A stretch of DNA of 64,000 nt, from assembly GCA_037951105.1 (NCBI GenBank), contig JBAMJV010002946.1:1-64000 (forward strand), written 5' to 3'. Shown in pieces: positions 35,070 to 56,800 of the stretch. Origin of the DNA: Echinarachnius parma. Lineage: Eukaryota; Echinodermata; Echinoidea; Clypeasteroida; Echinarachniidae. Position 1 is the stretch's first letter. Each line of letters starts with the position of its first letter. The translations under genes were made by a program, and so were the position numbers. A model generated the notes under the pieces. The model saw only the letters and a program-made list of their open reading frames with translations. It ran no database searches and was not told where the DNA came from.

Positions 35070-36185
35070 TCTAAATCACAAATCAACAACTGTCATTAAG
35101 TTAAAGTGATCCATTAACTTTGTGAACTAAATTCAACCAAAACCACTTGGAGCTTTCACGTTTCTCTTGAACGTTGTTTCACAAATCAACGACTGTCATT
35201 AAGTTAAAAGGAAAGCAAAATGCTGGCTTCCTTGCTTCAGCCAAACACACACAGAGCCAACTCGACCCGATCCAACTGTTTTTCATTCAGATCTGGTCAA
35301 TGTGCGTTGCCTCATGCACTACTCCGATTTTGCCAGTCGAGAGTAGTCAGTCAGGGGCAATTCACTATGTCGAATTGGCTCCGATTGATCAGTCCTGACT
35401 CTAGCTTGACTGAAACCAGCCGGACCGGGTCGAGTTGGCTCCGTGGGCATTGGGTTTTGGCACTCGTACTGATATAAGAGCATAATTCCTGTCACTTATA
35501 TTCCTATGCTTCCTCTTTGGTATCACTCATAATAAAAAATAATCAATGTCTTTGCACGGTGACCACTGGAGGCTGCCATGTATTGAAACAGTCCGCACAA
35601 AAATGATGCACCATGGGACTTGACAGAAGCAGGTTATGTAACTGCTGTTGAACTTGTATCTGCATGCTAAGTCAGTGGTTATGTTGCTTATTGATTTGTT
35701 TTGGTGTCTTGGAGTGAATCAGTATAGAGATGTGTAATATTACAAAATGAATTCATCTATAATTCAGTTCGCAATAAACTGCTATTAATCAGCATTTCTA
35801 TTTGACTCTTTTTCAATAGTGAAGAATTAAACAACAGCTGTTTTGTAATAAAGATAAAGACTAGAACTTGCTATTTTTAAAATGTCCATATAAAATCTGA
35901 ATTTTACATGTATATGTCCATGTATAACTTGTGTTATGAATAATTCGCCTTGAAAATGGTGCCTTTTTGTTCTTAAATGGTATTAATGCAGTATTTTGCT
36001 CTCAAACTTCCTCTGAAGAGATATTTTAACTGAGTGACCTATATTTTGTATACAGTGTTTCATAAAAAGTATTTATGTGAATGTAATTTGTAAATATATG
36101 TGCATATATAAATATTTGAAAGTGTAAATGAATATTGTATATTTTTCAAGCAACATGAAAAACAATGTGTATATACTGTACATAA

Positions 36186-36191
36186 AATAAA
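36186..36191 (+). terminator. Candidate poly(A) signal of gene Y
   Basis: AATAAA lies about 1.1 kb after the gene Y stop codon, in AT-rich sequence typical of a 3' UTR end. Other AATAAA motifs occur closer (for example near 35770-35850), so the true site cannot be chosen from sequence alone. Confidence 0.35.
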
Positions 36192-36641
36192 AACGTGTAT
36201 TTAATTGTATGATCTACATTATTTTCTATTTAAACAACTTCCGTCCGTAATGTTACAAACCTAACAATACAGGATTTATTTTGTCCAGTTTTGAGAGGAA
36301 TTCCGTCCATTCCAGAAGAGAACAATAAATGACAGAAATTAAACAGATCTTCCAAACCTATAGAAAAGGAACATAATGTGTATTTATGTGTATTGTACTC
36401 TATTTATACAATTTCTGTCCATATCATTATAACACAACAAAACATGACTTGTTTGGTACAGTATTATAATAACCAGAATGAGAACAAATACAATTAATTA
36501 ATTATAGAAATCTATTATACATGTACATGCAACCTATAGTTACAATTATCAACTCTGGTTCTGAATGCAGAGCAGTATAAAGTATGCATGCGCTCTCTAC
36601 TTTATTGCTTACTTTATACATGTATTAATTCAATTCTTTTG

Positions 36642-37042
36642 AAGTCAAACCTGTGTTAGTGGCCACCTGTCAATAGTGACCACTGATTTTGTTATCCCAT
36701 AGTCAATATATGCATGTATGTATCAACCTGTCTATAGAGGCCAGTACCTCTCAATAGTGGTCACATTTTCTTTCTCCATTGGGTGGTCACTAAAGACAAG
36801 TTTGACTGTACATGTACATGTATGATGTATGATGAATGCATGGCTGCAATACTACATGTATAAATTATGTTCACTATACAGTCAAACCCGTCTTAGTGGA
36901 CACCCGTCTATAGCAGCCAACCTCCCTATAGTGGCCAGAAACAAGTGATCCCCTGCAGTGAAAAACACTGTTATGGTCACCTGTCTACAGTAGCCACTAT
37001 TTGTGACTCCCTTGGGTGGTCACTATACACAGGTTTGACTGT
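36642..37042. mobile_element. Two tandem MITEs with ACAGTCAAACCTGT ends
   Basis: 36642-36810 and 36877-37042, each with AGTCAAACC(C/T)GT and ACA(G)GTTTGACT ends and inner TATAG(A/C)GGCCA… GGGTGGTCACTA motifs. A third copy is at 61113-61293. Confidence 0.8.
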
Positions 37043-37309
37043 ATATGCATTACAAAACATGTATTGGGTGTTATTACAGTGTAAGAGCAAAGGTTACTTT
37101 TCTAGTCGTACTCTGTACTCCACCTCTACATGTACAGTGTATTTATAGAATAATCTGAGGTTATCTATCTTGATATTTGTTTAGGCTCTTTGTCAAGGAA
37201 CGTGAGTCTGGAGTCTAAATCACTGTGAAGGAATGGGGCAAGGGTATTGCATTTGATTTTGCTGATGCAATATATGCTGTAAACGGGGCTCAAAATTAGC
37301 TCTCGTGGG

Positions 37310-37428
37310 TGGCATAAACAGTTGTGATAAAACACAAGTCAGAATATATGCCTAAATGCATGATTCTGATTGGCTCAAATGCGCATATTTTCTGACTTGC
37401 ATTACATTGCAACTGTTCATGTAACATT
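37310..37428. mobile_element. Short inverted repeat with AACAGTTG ends
   Basis: GGCATAAACAGTTGTGATAA… CAAGTCAGAATATATGC pairs with GCGCATATTTTCTGACTTG…CAACTGTTCATGTAA. Centre ATTCTGATTGGCTC. Related in style to 23710-23865. Confidence 0.6.
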
Positions 37429-38203
37429 CCCTGGCCTGCTGAACCTAAAAAACTAAAAATTTACTTTGGGTCATTCTCCACAGACCACAACCAAATTATT
37501 TAGGCGGATCAGTCCTGAATTGGATAAACCCAAATTTGACTTGCCCAATTATGTACAACATGATATAGATGGCATTTTCATGTGTTTGAGGGCTATTAGG
37601 TTCAAGTTGTGAGGCTTTGGGCCTACTAAAATGTTAAGTCTTGATTCTACTCTACCCGACAGTTGTGCAAGAAAATAGTTCTAACAAAATGCCATTATGA
37701 ACAATTGTATTTTTTTACCCCAATATATGTTACATGCTTGAACACCCAAGAACAATTTATTAAATATACCAAATAAACTTTTCCAATTAAACATTCCACG
37801 AGTTTCTATTTTCTTTGAAATGAGCAATGTTTGATCGAAGGTGCATGTGGCATGAGTAGTAGATTATGCTTTGTGGTTTGAGAAATCTTCCCAGATAGTG
37901 TTCGGGTCTATCAATGGGGAAAACTTCTCCTTCAAGTGAGGATTACTGAAGTGACAATTTAATTGTCTTGAGAAATGATTCCAGTAACATGTATAGACTT
38001 TAAGTGAAGTATCTAATCCAATAATTGTAGCCTTGGGATTGAAAATACACAAGTAATTGAACTACAGTGGAACCTACAGGTCCAGGTTTTGTACGAGAAA
38101 TTGGATATAACAAGGTAAATTCAATGGGCCCCCAAGGTGCTTGTTATAATGAGGTTTCACTGTATAAGAATAATTACAACTGTTTGAATTTGAGGATGGT
38201 CTA

Positions 38204-38366
38204 CCGTATTTGTCGGTGTATTACCCGCACCTTTTTTCAACAAAAAAAAAAAAAAAAAGGGGGTGCGGTTAATACACGACCATATTAAATGCACTTTTTT
38301 TTTTAATTTTTTTTTTTAGGGGGTGCGGTTAATACACCGGAGCGGTTAATACACCGACAAATACGG
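38204..38366. mobile_element. TA-flanked MITE with CCGTATTTGTCGGTGTATTA ends
   Basis: Ends CCGTATTTGTCGGTGTATTA and TAATACACCGACAAATACGG, TA on both sides. Like 19002-19541, the ends repeat a GGT(T)AATACAC motif and the core is poly-A/poly-T. Confidence 0.8.
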
Positions 38367-39632
38367 TATACCAATTTACAGCTTTAAAACCACATACACA
38401 CGAACAACTCTTGACAATTACTGTATACAACATAAGCACACACTACTCACATGCAGACATACAAATACACGCTTACTTGCAAGCAAACAACAGAACTTCA
38501 CATTCCAGGCCAGTAAAGTTTATAGAAGTCAAATGCGAGTGGCATGAGTGGGCAACTAGATTTTTCAAACTAACAATGACAGGTTTGTACCCTTCCAGTC
38601 AAGCTCCATCCATAATTGCAGCTTTTGATCAATACACTAAATATGAGTGAGATTTGCAAAAGTACATTTTGGGGCAAGTATTAAACGGTCATTTTGTATG
38701 AACAAAAATTTAGAGAAAATAATTTACTTGCCCGACCGTTCCACTAACAAAAGATAGTATTGAGCCCTGCACATTCACACCATCACAGATACTCAAAACA
38801 AAGTGAGAATCAAAACATAGGTCGTATGGTTCTATCACCAACAATAATTTTTTATTACACTTTCTTTTTCCAAGTTCAAATATAAATGTGTCAAGATTGA
38901 AGCCATGTTCACACAATGAATTCAGACACAACTTGACAACGTTGTTGATGGTAGTTATTTCAATTTCTCCCGCTTTGGGCCAACTCTAAGAGCATGGAAT
39001 AAGCAACAGACTAGGTCTTGTGATAACATTTTGATTCCGGAAAAGACGTTCTATTTCTTATGCAAGAAATGTACTTCTTTGGTGTGAGGAATTATGAAAA
39101 TATGGACAATTTTCCATTATTCAATTATCAATTTCATTTTCTGATAAACATATTGGTCTTTCCAACTTTAAAACATCAAAACATCTGCGTTGTAGGCAGA
39201 GAAGGGAAATACAAGGCATGTGCCTTTCAACTACAGGAATCAAATCAACACAACAAAACCTTCAGAGAGAGGATAATAAAATTATTTCGTACAAATATTT
39301 GAACCATCGCCGATGCCAGGAGACATCGGAATATAACTTAGAAAAAAAAATCTTTCAATCTCAATATAAATCTTTGGGCCCTAGAAAACAAACAACAAAA
39401 CCAAGAGGGCGCTTTGGATTTTAGAATCGAATCATAGTTCCGTCAGCCCCAAATAGAGGGCATTTATAACTATAGGCTAGCCCTGAACAGAGGGCGTACG
39501 TTTATAACTATAGCCCTGCGTTTAGTGAATGTACAAGTTGCGTCTTTCTAGGACAGGGTATTTCTAGGATAGGTTCCCTCCCCATGAATGTGATATGGGG
39601 TTGGTTTAGGGGGGTTTGTGAATGAAGGGTGT

Positions 39633-49737
<10,105 letters not shown>

Positions 49738-49957
49738 GGCGATGACTGCAAATTCTTGCCAGGCCTCGGGGTCACACAGAAATTGAAACTTCGGAAGTCC
49801 TCGGAAATTTTCGGAACGCGCACGTTAGGTCATTTATCACGTGACAAATGCCAGTGCAGTGATTGGTCCCAGCTGATCCAATGCCTTTATTGATATTTTT
49901 CGTGCCGCGCCGCGTGAATTACGAATGAATGAGCCGTTGTTGTTCGTAGCATTTTGA
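49738..49957. promoter_or_regulatory. Shared divergent promoter of ATP5F1B and RACGAP1
   Basis: About 220 bp separate the ATP5F1B start codon from the inferred first exon of RACGAP1. The stretch is locally CpG-richer than the surrounding AT-rich DNA. It holds a palindromic E-box TCACGTGA (CACGTG at 49838-49843) and an inverted CCAAT box (ATTGG, 49862-49866). USF/MYC-type and NF-Y factors bind such sites, and both are common at nuclear genes for mitochondrial proteins and at cell-cycle genes. Shared use is inferred from position only. Confidence 0.6.
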
Positions 49958-49989
49958 ATGATGGAAGCATCTTGATTTTCAAATAATAG
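49958..49989 (+). other. Inferred 5' non-coding exon of RACGAP1 with a tiny uORF
   Basis: A strong donor (AATAATAG|gtaagaaa) follows the shared promoter. The first coding exon begins at an acceptor at 53775 (ccacttgcag) with 93 bases of 5' UTR before the ATG at 53868. Joining the two gives a conventional non-coding first exon. An ATG-ATG-GAA-GCA-TCT-TGA mini-ORF (49958-49975) lies at the exon's 3' end. The transcription start itself is not visible. Confidence 0.5.
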
Positions 49990-50352
49990 GTAAGAAACTG
50001 AACTTCCAGAATACTTTTTACTTATTTTTCAAGCTCGTTCGGGAGCCTTCCATAGGTTTATGATTGTATTCAAGTTTATTTTTCTTAGGATAGTTAATAA
50101 AACATATTTTCTACTTTTCTTTTACCAAGCTTCTGGCTTGCGCTAGTTCATCGCCGGTCGCACACACCGATTGGCCCCGCACCTTCGGGGGAAGCTTACC
50201 TTCGGCTTCACGGTAGCCTGCGCCTTGGCTGGCGCCCGCTCGCACACACATTGCATGCATTGCCATTGTCATTGACACATGACATTTGCCATAATTGGCA
50301 TTGGCTTGCTGCTTGGAAATTGCATGCCATGATCATGCTGCCTAGTAAATAA

Positions 50353-50578
50353 TAGATCGACAAATCTATCGCTTTCATGGCCTTTTTGACATTATTATTG
50401 TTATTTTCACTGTCGGCATAGAATGCCGACAGTGAAATGCCGATAATGTCAAAAAGGCCATGAAAGCGATAGATTTGTCGATCTAGTCATGATGCTGACA
50501 GTGACAGTGAAAATAACAATAATAATGCCAAAAAGGCCATGAAAGCGATAGAATTAGATTTGTCGATCTAATTCTAAG
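50353..50578. repeat. Palindrome plus third arm copy in RACGAP1 intron 1
   Basis: 50353-50484 is a nearly perfect inverted repeat centred on CTGTCGGCATAGAATGCCGACAG-like sequence at ~50425 with arms GATCGACAAATCTATCGCTT…. A further copy of the arm (ACAGTGAAAATAACAATAAT … TTGTCGATCT) follows to 50578. Confidence 0.85.
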
Positions 50579-51251
50579 TAAATAAGTAATATAAAAAGCT
50601 ATAGCGTAACTAAGAAGTTTTTAAAGGCTTAAAGCTATATTCGCAAATGTTTTCTGCAAAATAATTTGGTGAAACTGTTTCCAGTTATCATGGTTAATTA
50701 ATATTATTTACTTTTTAACAAAAAAAAGGGTGAGAAAATGATGTGGCCATTGATTTGTGGGAATGGGATTGTTGACATGCTCACATGCATGATGCATGGC
50801 ATGCTGAGCAGTGAGTGTTGCTTATTGGAATGCGTGTTTATGCTTAGTTTAAATTATGCGCGAGTCCACATTCTGGATTGGACGTACGTCATTTGATCAA
50901 TCACTATAATAACTGATTTTCAAATGTTGGCCCCCTGCCTATCAAGGGCAAAACTATACTTTACTCTTTACCACCAGCACCACCACTTATACCGTTTGTG
51001 CTTAGCATACAGAATCACATTGACGTAGTGCGTTATGTTTTCACTCGGCGGGGTAATTGATTGTTCGAGGGGTGTGAGCGAATTCACTGTGACCCAGTTG
51101 ACAATGAGTTGTTAATGGTTACGACCGGACGCTAGCGGTATAGAACAAAGGCACCACGAAGTGTGTGGGGTCATGTGTAACATACAAAGTATTTTACACA
51201 TGACAGTACAGGTATGCTCTTTACTTAGTATTTAGTAGGCTAAATTGTTTT

Positions 51252-51412
51252 TGCAGAATTCTCTTTGAAGACGTGCCCACGACTTTGGCTTGGCATGCAT
51301 GACTAAAACTGCGCTATAGTACAAATCGCATGCCATAGTCTGATAGTGACTGATAGATATAGAGCTTAGTCCAATTCATGGGCACGTCTTTGAAGAGAAT
51401 GCATACAGGCTA
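51252..51412. repeat. Inverted repeat with AAGACGTGCCCA arms
   Basis: TTCTCTTTGAAGACGTGCCC pairs with GGGCACGTCTTTGAAGAGAA; inner GGCATGCATGACTA / CGCATGCCATAGTC. Single copy in the window, in RACGAP1 intron 1. Confidence 0.7.
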
Positions 51413-52780
51413 AGTTTTACTTTTAGTACTTTTAGTTTTAGCAACCGAGCATGCCGAGTCTGAGTGAGTGATATCTAAAAAAGTAAATTCAGCAACTCAC
51501 TCGGCCCGGAGCCAGGCTCAGCTGCCCTGCCTGGTCCTGGATGTGAAATAATAATGTTTAATGGCACCCCTGGCTTTACTTAGAAAAGTATGTTTTCTTT
51601 ATCAATATCATGTTTATTAATTAGAGGATCTTAAAATCTTAAAATTATCTTGTCATCAACTCAAGATTGCCATCAACTAATCAAAGACATTCTATAAATC
51701 CTAACAAATTTAGTTATCCACAAAATGTTTACAAATACAACTTATTTACAAGTAGTGAGTACAAATATGTCAAATGTCAAATCTGAGCAGATTTTGAAAC
51801 ATTGAATTTTTCTGTGGAAACAAATTTGTATTGAAGTGTACACACATTTTGGTGCGCATTATTCACTGGAACACTAATCATAGATAGTACTATCTCAATA
51901 TATACATTGCATGTTGTTGCATAATTGTGGGTTTTAAACATAATTAAGAGGAAATTCTTTTATTTATTACCCTCCTTGTCAGAACATTTAATGATTATAT
52001 TATTCTACACTGAAACAAGAAAAAAGTTCACTTTTCAGGATTCTTTGAATTAAAGGAGGGGGGAAATCCCGGCTTTTATTCAGGTTTATAGCTTTAAATA
52101 TGTGCCTTTATTGATATACCACACTCTTTTTTTCAAAGAAATCCTTAAGTTGGGAAAAAAAGGTAAATTTCATGCAACTTTTTGGCTTTATTTCGCATCG
52201 GCGTTCCATGCTCCTAAAAAAAGTCATTTATAGCAGAGCGGGAATGTGCGCACGTGTCACCCGATTCATGACATCACATGCAGACCGCAACGCGGAGGAA
52301 TGTGCATCGTTTACATGCAGAGCCTATGACTTGCTTGTAAAACAAACTCGTTTTTGCTTGTAAATTGAGGTTTTACTGAAAATGCTTAAGAATTGCTAAG
52401 AAATGAATTGTAGCAGGATGCAGCTACACATCTGAGTGTATATCGTCCATGATATAAACCTGAACAAATGTTTGCAAATATTGAAAAAATGGAAATAATA
52501 TCTCTGTGTCAACGTGAGTATTGCACTCAGCGTGTACGTCTATGACCGAGCTAAACTGCGATTGCCTGCAGGTGACGTCACAAAGATGACGTCATTTTTT
52601 GTTCGCCCGGGACTCAGTTTTTTTACGGGGGTTCCGAAAGTGAATTTACAAGTTGATTTTTTAATTTTACCGGGTTTTCCCACGAGGAAAATATGTTTGT
52701 ATTAGTAATCTTCATGAAAATCTACCTTAGATACAGTAAAACCCAATTTTGAGGCAGTTTTCTTGTCACCATACCTTTAA

Positions 52781-53138
52781 AGGGATCTAGTAACTTTGTT
52801 GGCAAGTGCAAAAAGTGATATGTGATTAATAAAATGTGTATTGGAGTGATCTGATATATATATGTCCATGAAGTAATGTGTGAACATTTAACGTTGGATG
52901 TTCTTTGGCTGAGATGTGAGCATAAATGCAAACTCATTGTACTTACTTTGTACACAGCATGAAATTATCCCGTAGGCAATTTCATATCTGAACACTTCAA
53001 TCATAAATATCTTTTGAACGAAATGGAAATTTGAAAAACAAAAACCTGTCCTGTGCTTTTTAATATGAATATGAGCTATTAGAGAACCACTAGAGTTCCA
53101 AGTAAGTTTTGAGGATTTGGACAATGTTACTAAGTCCC
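52781..53138. mobile_element. TTAA-flanked element with AGGGATCTAGTAACTTTGTT end (copy 2)
   Basis: TTAA at 52777-52780 and 53139-53142. Shares the terminal and sub-terminal sequence (GAGGATTTGGACAATGTTAC) with 34325-34712. In RACGAP1 intron 1. Confidence 0.85.
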
Positions 53139-53867
53139 TTTAACCTTAGTTTATATTGCCCCAAATTTAACACCCAACTTTTTGAAAATTGACCAAGCCA
53201 TGCTTAGTCACATGACCTTTCATCACGGCTATAATTTAATGTTTATGATCACTGATGACTGATCAGTAGAGAAAGGAATACCAATGCTATAAGGGAACAC
53301 AAAATCACATGGGCTCTTGCCGATTTAGCCCCCGAAAGGTAAAATCCAGGTCGTCCCCATCAAATTGCATAGAGTTCAATCAATTCAAAAACAAATTTTA
53401 GAGTGCTATTTTCATGCAAGCAGGCTTGAAAAATTGCCCCCGAACAAAATAAATTGTAATTTGTTTTCCTGCTTGTTAGAAAGCTAGCTAGTAGTACACC
53501 ATATTCAGAAATTATTCCATAATTACTCAAACTCAAATCTTAACCTTAAGTCCTCAATCCACACATACATCTCTTATCTCTTACTGTTAACTAATCAATC
53601 ATCAAGGACAAGGACATTATGTTATCTTCATAAACAAAATAAGAACACAATTTCAGAGTCTTGAGAGTTGAGAAAACATTAAGATGTTTCCAACAAGTAA
53701 ATCATCTCTGTATCATTTCATTAGGCAGCTTATAATCATGATTCCTTGTCTCTTTCAATTGTATCCACTTGCAGACTCTGGTTTGAGGTACAGCTTCAAA
53801 TTAAAAAGCAGACTTCTGTCAGTCTTTCACAAATTGGAAGGGAAACGAGCACTGACATAGCATCACC

Positions 53868-56800
53868 ATGGCAACCCTGGCGAGGAAGCAGCACTCCTTG
53901 GTTGCAGCCTTCGATGAGATTGTTCACTATTCATCCATCCTCTCCAAGGGATGTGAACCAGGTACAGAGTCATTTCAAAGTCTAGTTTGTGGAGTGTTTC
54001 ACAAACATGTATTTATTTGAACTTAAATTTAAGTTAGATTTAAAATGATAGAAAGCTGTTAGTTCCGATGTGAAATTGCTGGCAAAGTGTTATTTCAAGG
54101 CTACAAATGGCTTGTCATGATATTAAATTTCAAGTCTAATTTCAAAGCTAAGTTAAATTGATCTTAGAATATTCCTGAAACAAACCCTTCTGTGGCATAA
54201 AACAAGATTTCCCAATTCCCATATACCACAGTTTGAAATATCAGCATGATTTTGCTTGCCCAAACAAAGTATAATTTAACTGGCCCTGGGCAATAGGGCT
54301 ATTCTTAGTGTTGTTGAGCCCTGGATAATCGTAGTTTCATTATTTTGCTTGGTACCAGCAATGTCAAATCATGAAAAGGAAACAAAATTGTAAAATTATT
54401 GTGCAACTTACATGAATTTGAATTATATGAAATTTGGTTATCCCTGCAGAGTTTATGATGCTGGTGAAGAACCAGGAGGAGTGCCGGCGGAGATGGTTTG
54501 ATCTCGAGCATGACCAGATGGGAGGAAGGGAGCACGTCATAAACCTGACCGCAGAGAGAGATGCCCTACTCACAAAACTCAAACATGCAAGGTACCAGTG
54601 AATGGATGTAATGATGTTGATGGTGGTGGTAGTGGTACTGAGAATGATGATGATGGTGGTGATGGTAATAATAATAATGATGATGATGTGGAGATGGTTT
54701 GACCCCAAGCAGGACCAGATGGGAGGAAGGGAGCACGTCATTAACCTGACCGCAGAGAGAGATGCCCTACTCACAAAACTGATGATGGGGAGGAGGAAGA
54801 ATATATTGATGGCGGTGATGATGATGATGTTAATAATGATGAAGGTGATGATGGTGGTGGTACTTTAGATGATGATAATGATGGTGGTGATGATATTCAT
54901 TTTTAAATCTGCATCTGATGAGGAGGAGGAGGACAAATATGATGGTGGTGGTGTTGCTGAGGATGATGATAATTTAAGATAACTTCTTTTATGTTTAGGT
55001 TATTATTTATGATATTATTTTATATAAAATTTTAATCCATCCCAAAGACCCAAACTTTTGTAATCATGTTGTGGTACAAACAGCTGATTATTTATCGTTT
55101 GCAGAACGTAATTCTTTATTGCTTGCCGTTTTTATTTCACGATTTTGTTCTACTCACAGGAGCCAAGTTGAATCTGAGATGTCAAGAAGAAAGAAAGCAG
55201 AATCTGCACAAGAGGATCTGGTAAGGAAAAAAACTCTTCACTTTTTTCAAATTTTAAATCAGGCCAATAAAATAACTCAATCTCAATTTTTTGTGGCCCA
55301 ACGTGCTTGATCTTGATTACAATTTTTCTCATTCTGTTACTGTGAATTTGAAAATCTAATTAATCAATTTGGCCACCAAAATATGACTATCATACATTTT
55401 TGCTGGCCCAATATCAATTGTTTCTGTTGTCTGTATACATGTAAGTCTTTATCTTTTTGGTTTTCTGTTCATGCTCACAGTGGCAGTTTTCAAATTTGTT
55501 ACACTTTTAAAAGTGTTATTATAAATGTTATTTATCATTATTATTATTAAAAAAACACAGGACAGGCAGATCGCTCTCATCCGTGAGCTCCTCAACGACG
55601 GCAACAAGATGAACGCGCTGTCTGACAAAGAGCGAGAGGGGGCGCTGTTGTTCCTCAGCCACAATGCGGGTACGCCCCAACCCCACAACGGAGGCTCACC
55701 GAACAAGCGTCTGTCGTGCATCAACGAGAAGTCAGCCGATCTGCTGTCTGCATCTGACCTCGACCTCGACCACACCGAGGATGACCTCGATATGTCCGTG
55801 CTGCGAGATGGAAAGAAGTGGAAACGAACAAAGAGGGTGAGTCAATGGATGCCTGCAGTGAAGAAAATAAATACAAGTAATGGGGGCTCAGGCAAATTTA
55901 GCCTCTGAAATGCCCAAAAGAGTGCTGTTTTCAGCTAATCTGTCCGATGATATATTCAACTGCAAAAGTGGTAATTTTCAAAGACTTTGCACTTGTTAGC
56001 AAGCACAAATTCTAAATGGTATGGACTTCATAAACTAAGTTTTTTGTTGTAAGTTTTCTGGTTGGTATTCGAATGGTAGTCACTTGATTTTGTATTGTTT
56101 TCAGCTTATAACTAATAGATGATAATCTGTTTTCCGGTTGTTTTTATTTTGACCTGCAGAAGCCGAGTGCACCTCCTCTTGAGGAAGATGACACACCGCC
56201 CAAGAAGAACAGACGGGAAGAGGTCAGTATGAAAACTCTACATTTATTTTTGTCAATTTTCAGTGCTCAAAATAAGCACAGGCCTGCTGGCCCGGGTGGG
56301 CAACTAAAATTAGCTTTGGGCCACCAAAATTAATTAATGCTAAATTCTACTGGCCCAAATGGGCAACCAAATATAACAACTATTTCTTTGTTTGGTGCCA
56401 CTAGATTTAGGTTTAGGGTCATTAGAATTTGATAAATATTGTGTTTACCTGTTTTGTCATATAAATCTGTCTATGTATTATGATTTTCAGAGGGTTAATT
56501 TAATGTAAGCAAGCTTGAAAAGTAGCCCCCCCCCCCAAGTAATATTGTATTTGTTATTCTTCTTACTTTTATCTCCCGGTTTTAACAACACCACCCTGCT
56601 CATCTCTTGCAACAGCATAATACATCCATTGTTACGACCACGGTTACGGTTCCTCAGCATGGCCACGGTCCCATCACAGCCACCACCAACATTGGGAAGC
56701 CTGCCGGCAGGTACAGGAGAAGCTTGAGCCAGCCGGATATGCCAGTTAAAGGTGAGAAAAAAATCTGCTGTAAATTAAAGATACTGTCCGCCTTTTGGAA

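Larger units (their letters stand above)
36192..39632. other. Intergenic region between convergent gene Y and ATP5F1B
   Basis: AT-rich, with five or more short inverted-repeat elements (listed separately, plus 38064-38166, CAGTGGAACCTACAGG…TTTCACTGTATA). Short ORFs here lack coding character. Confidence 0.6.
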
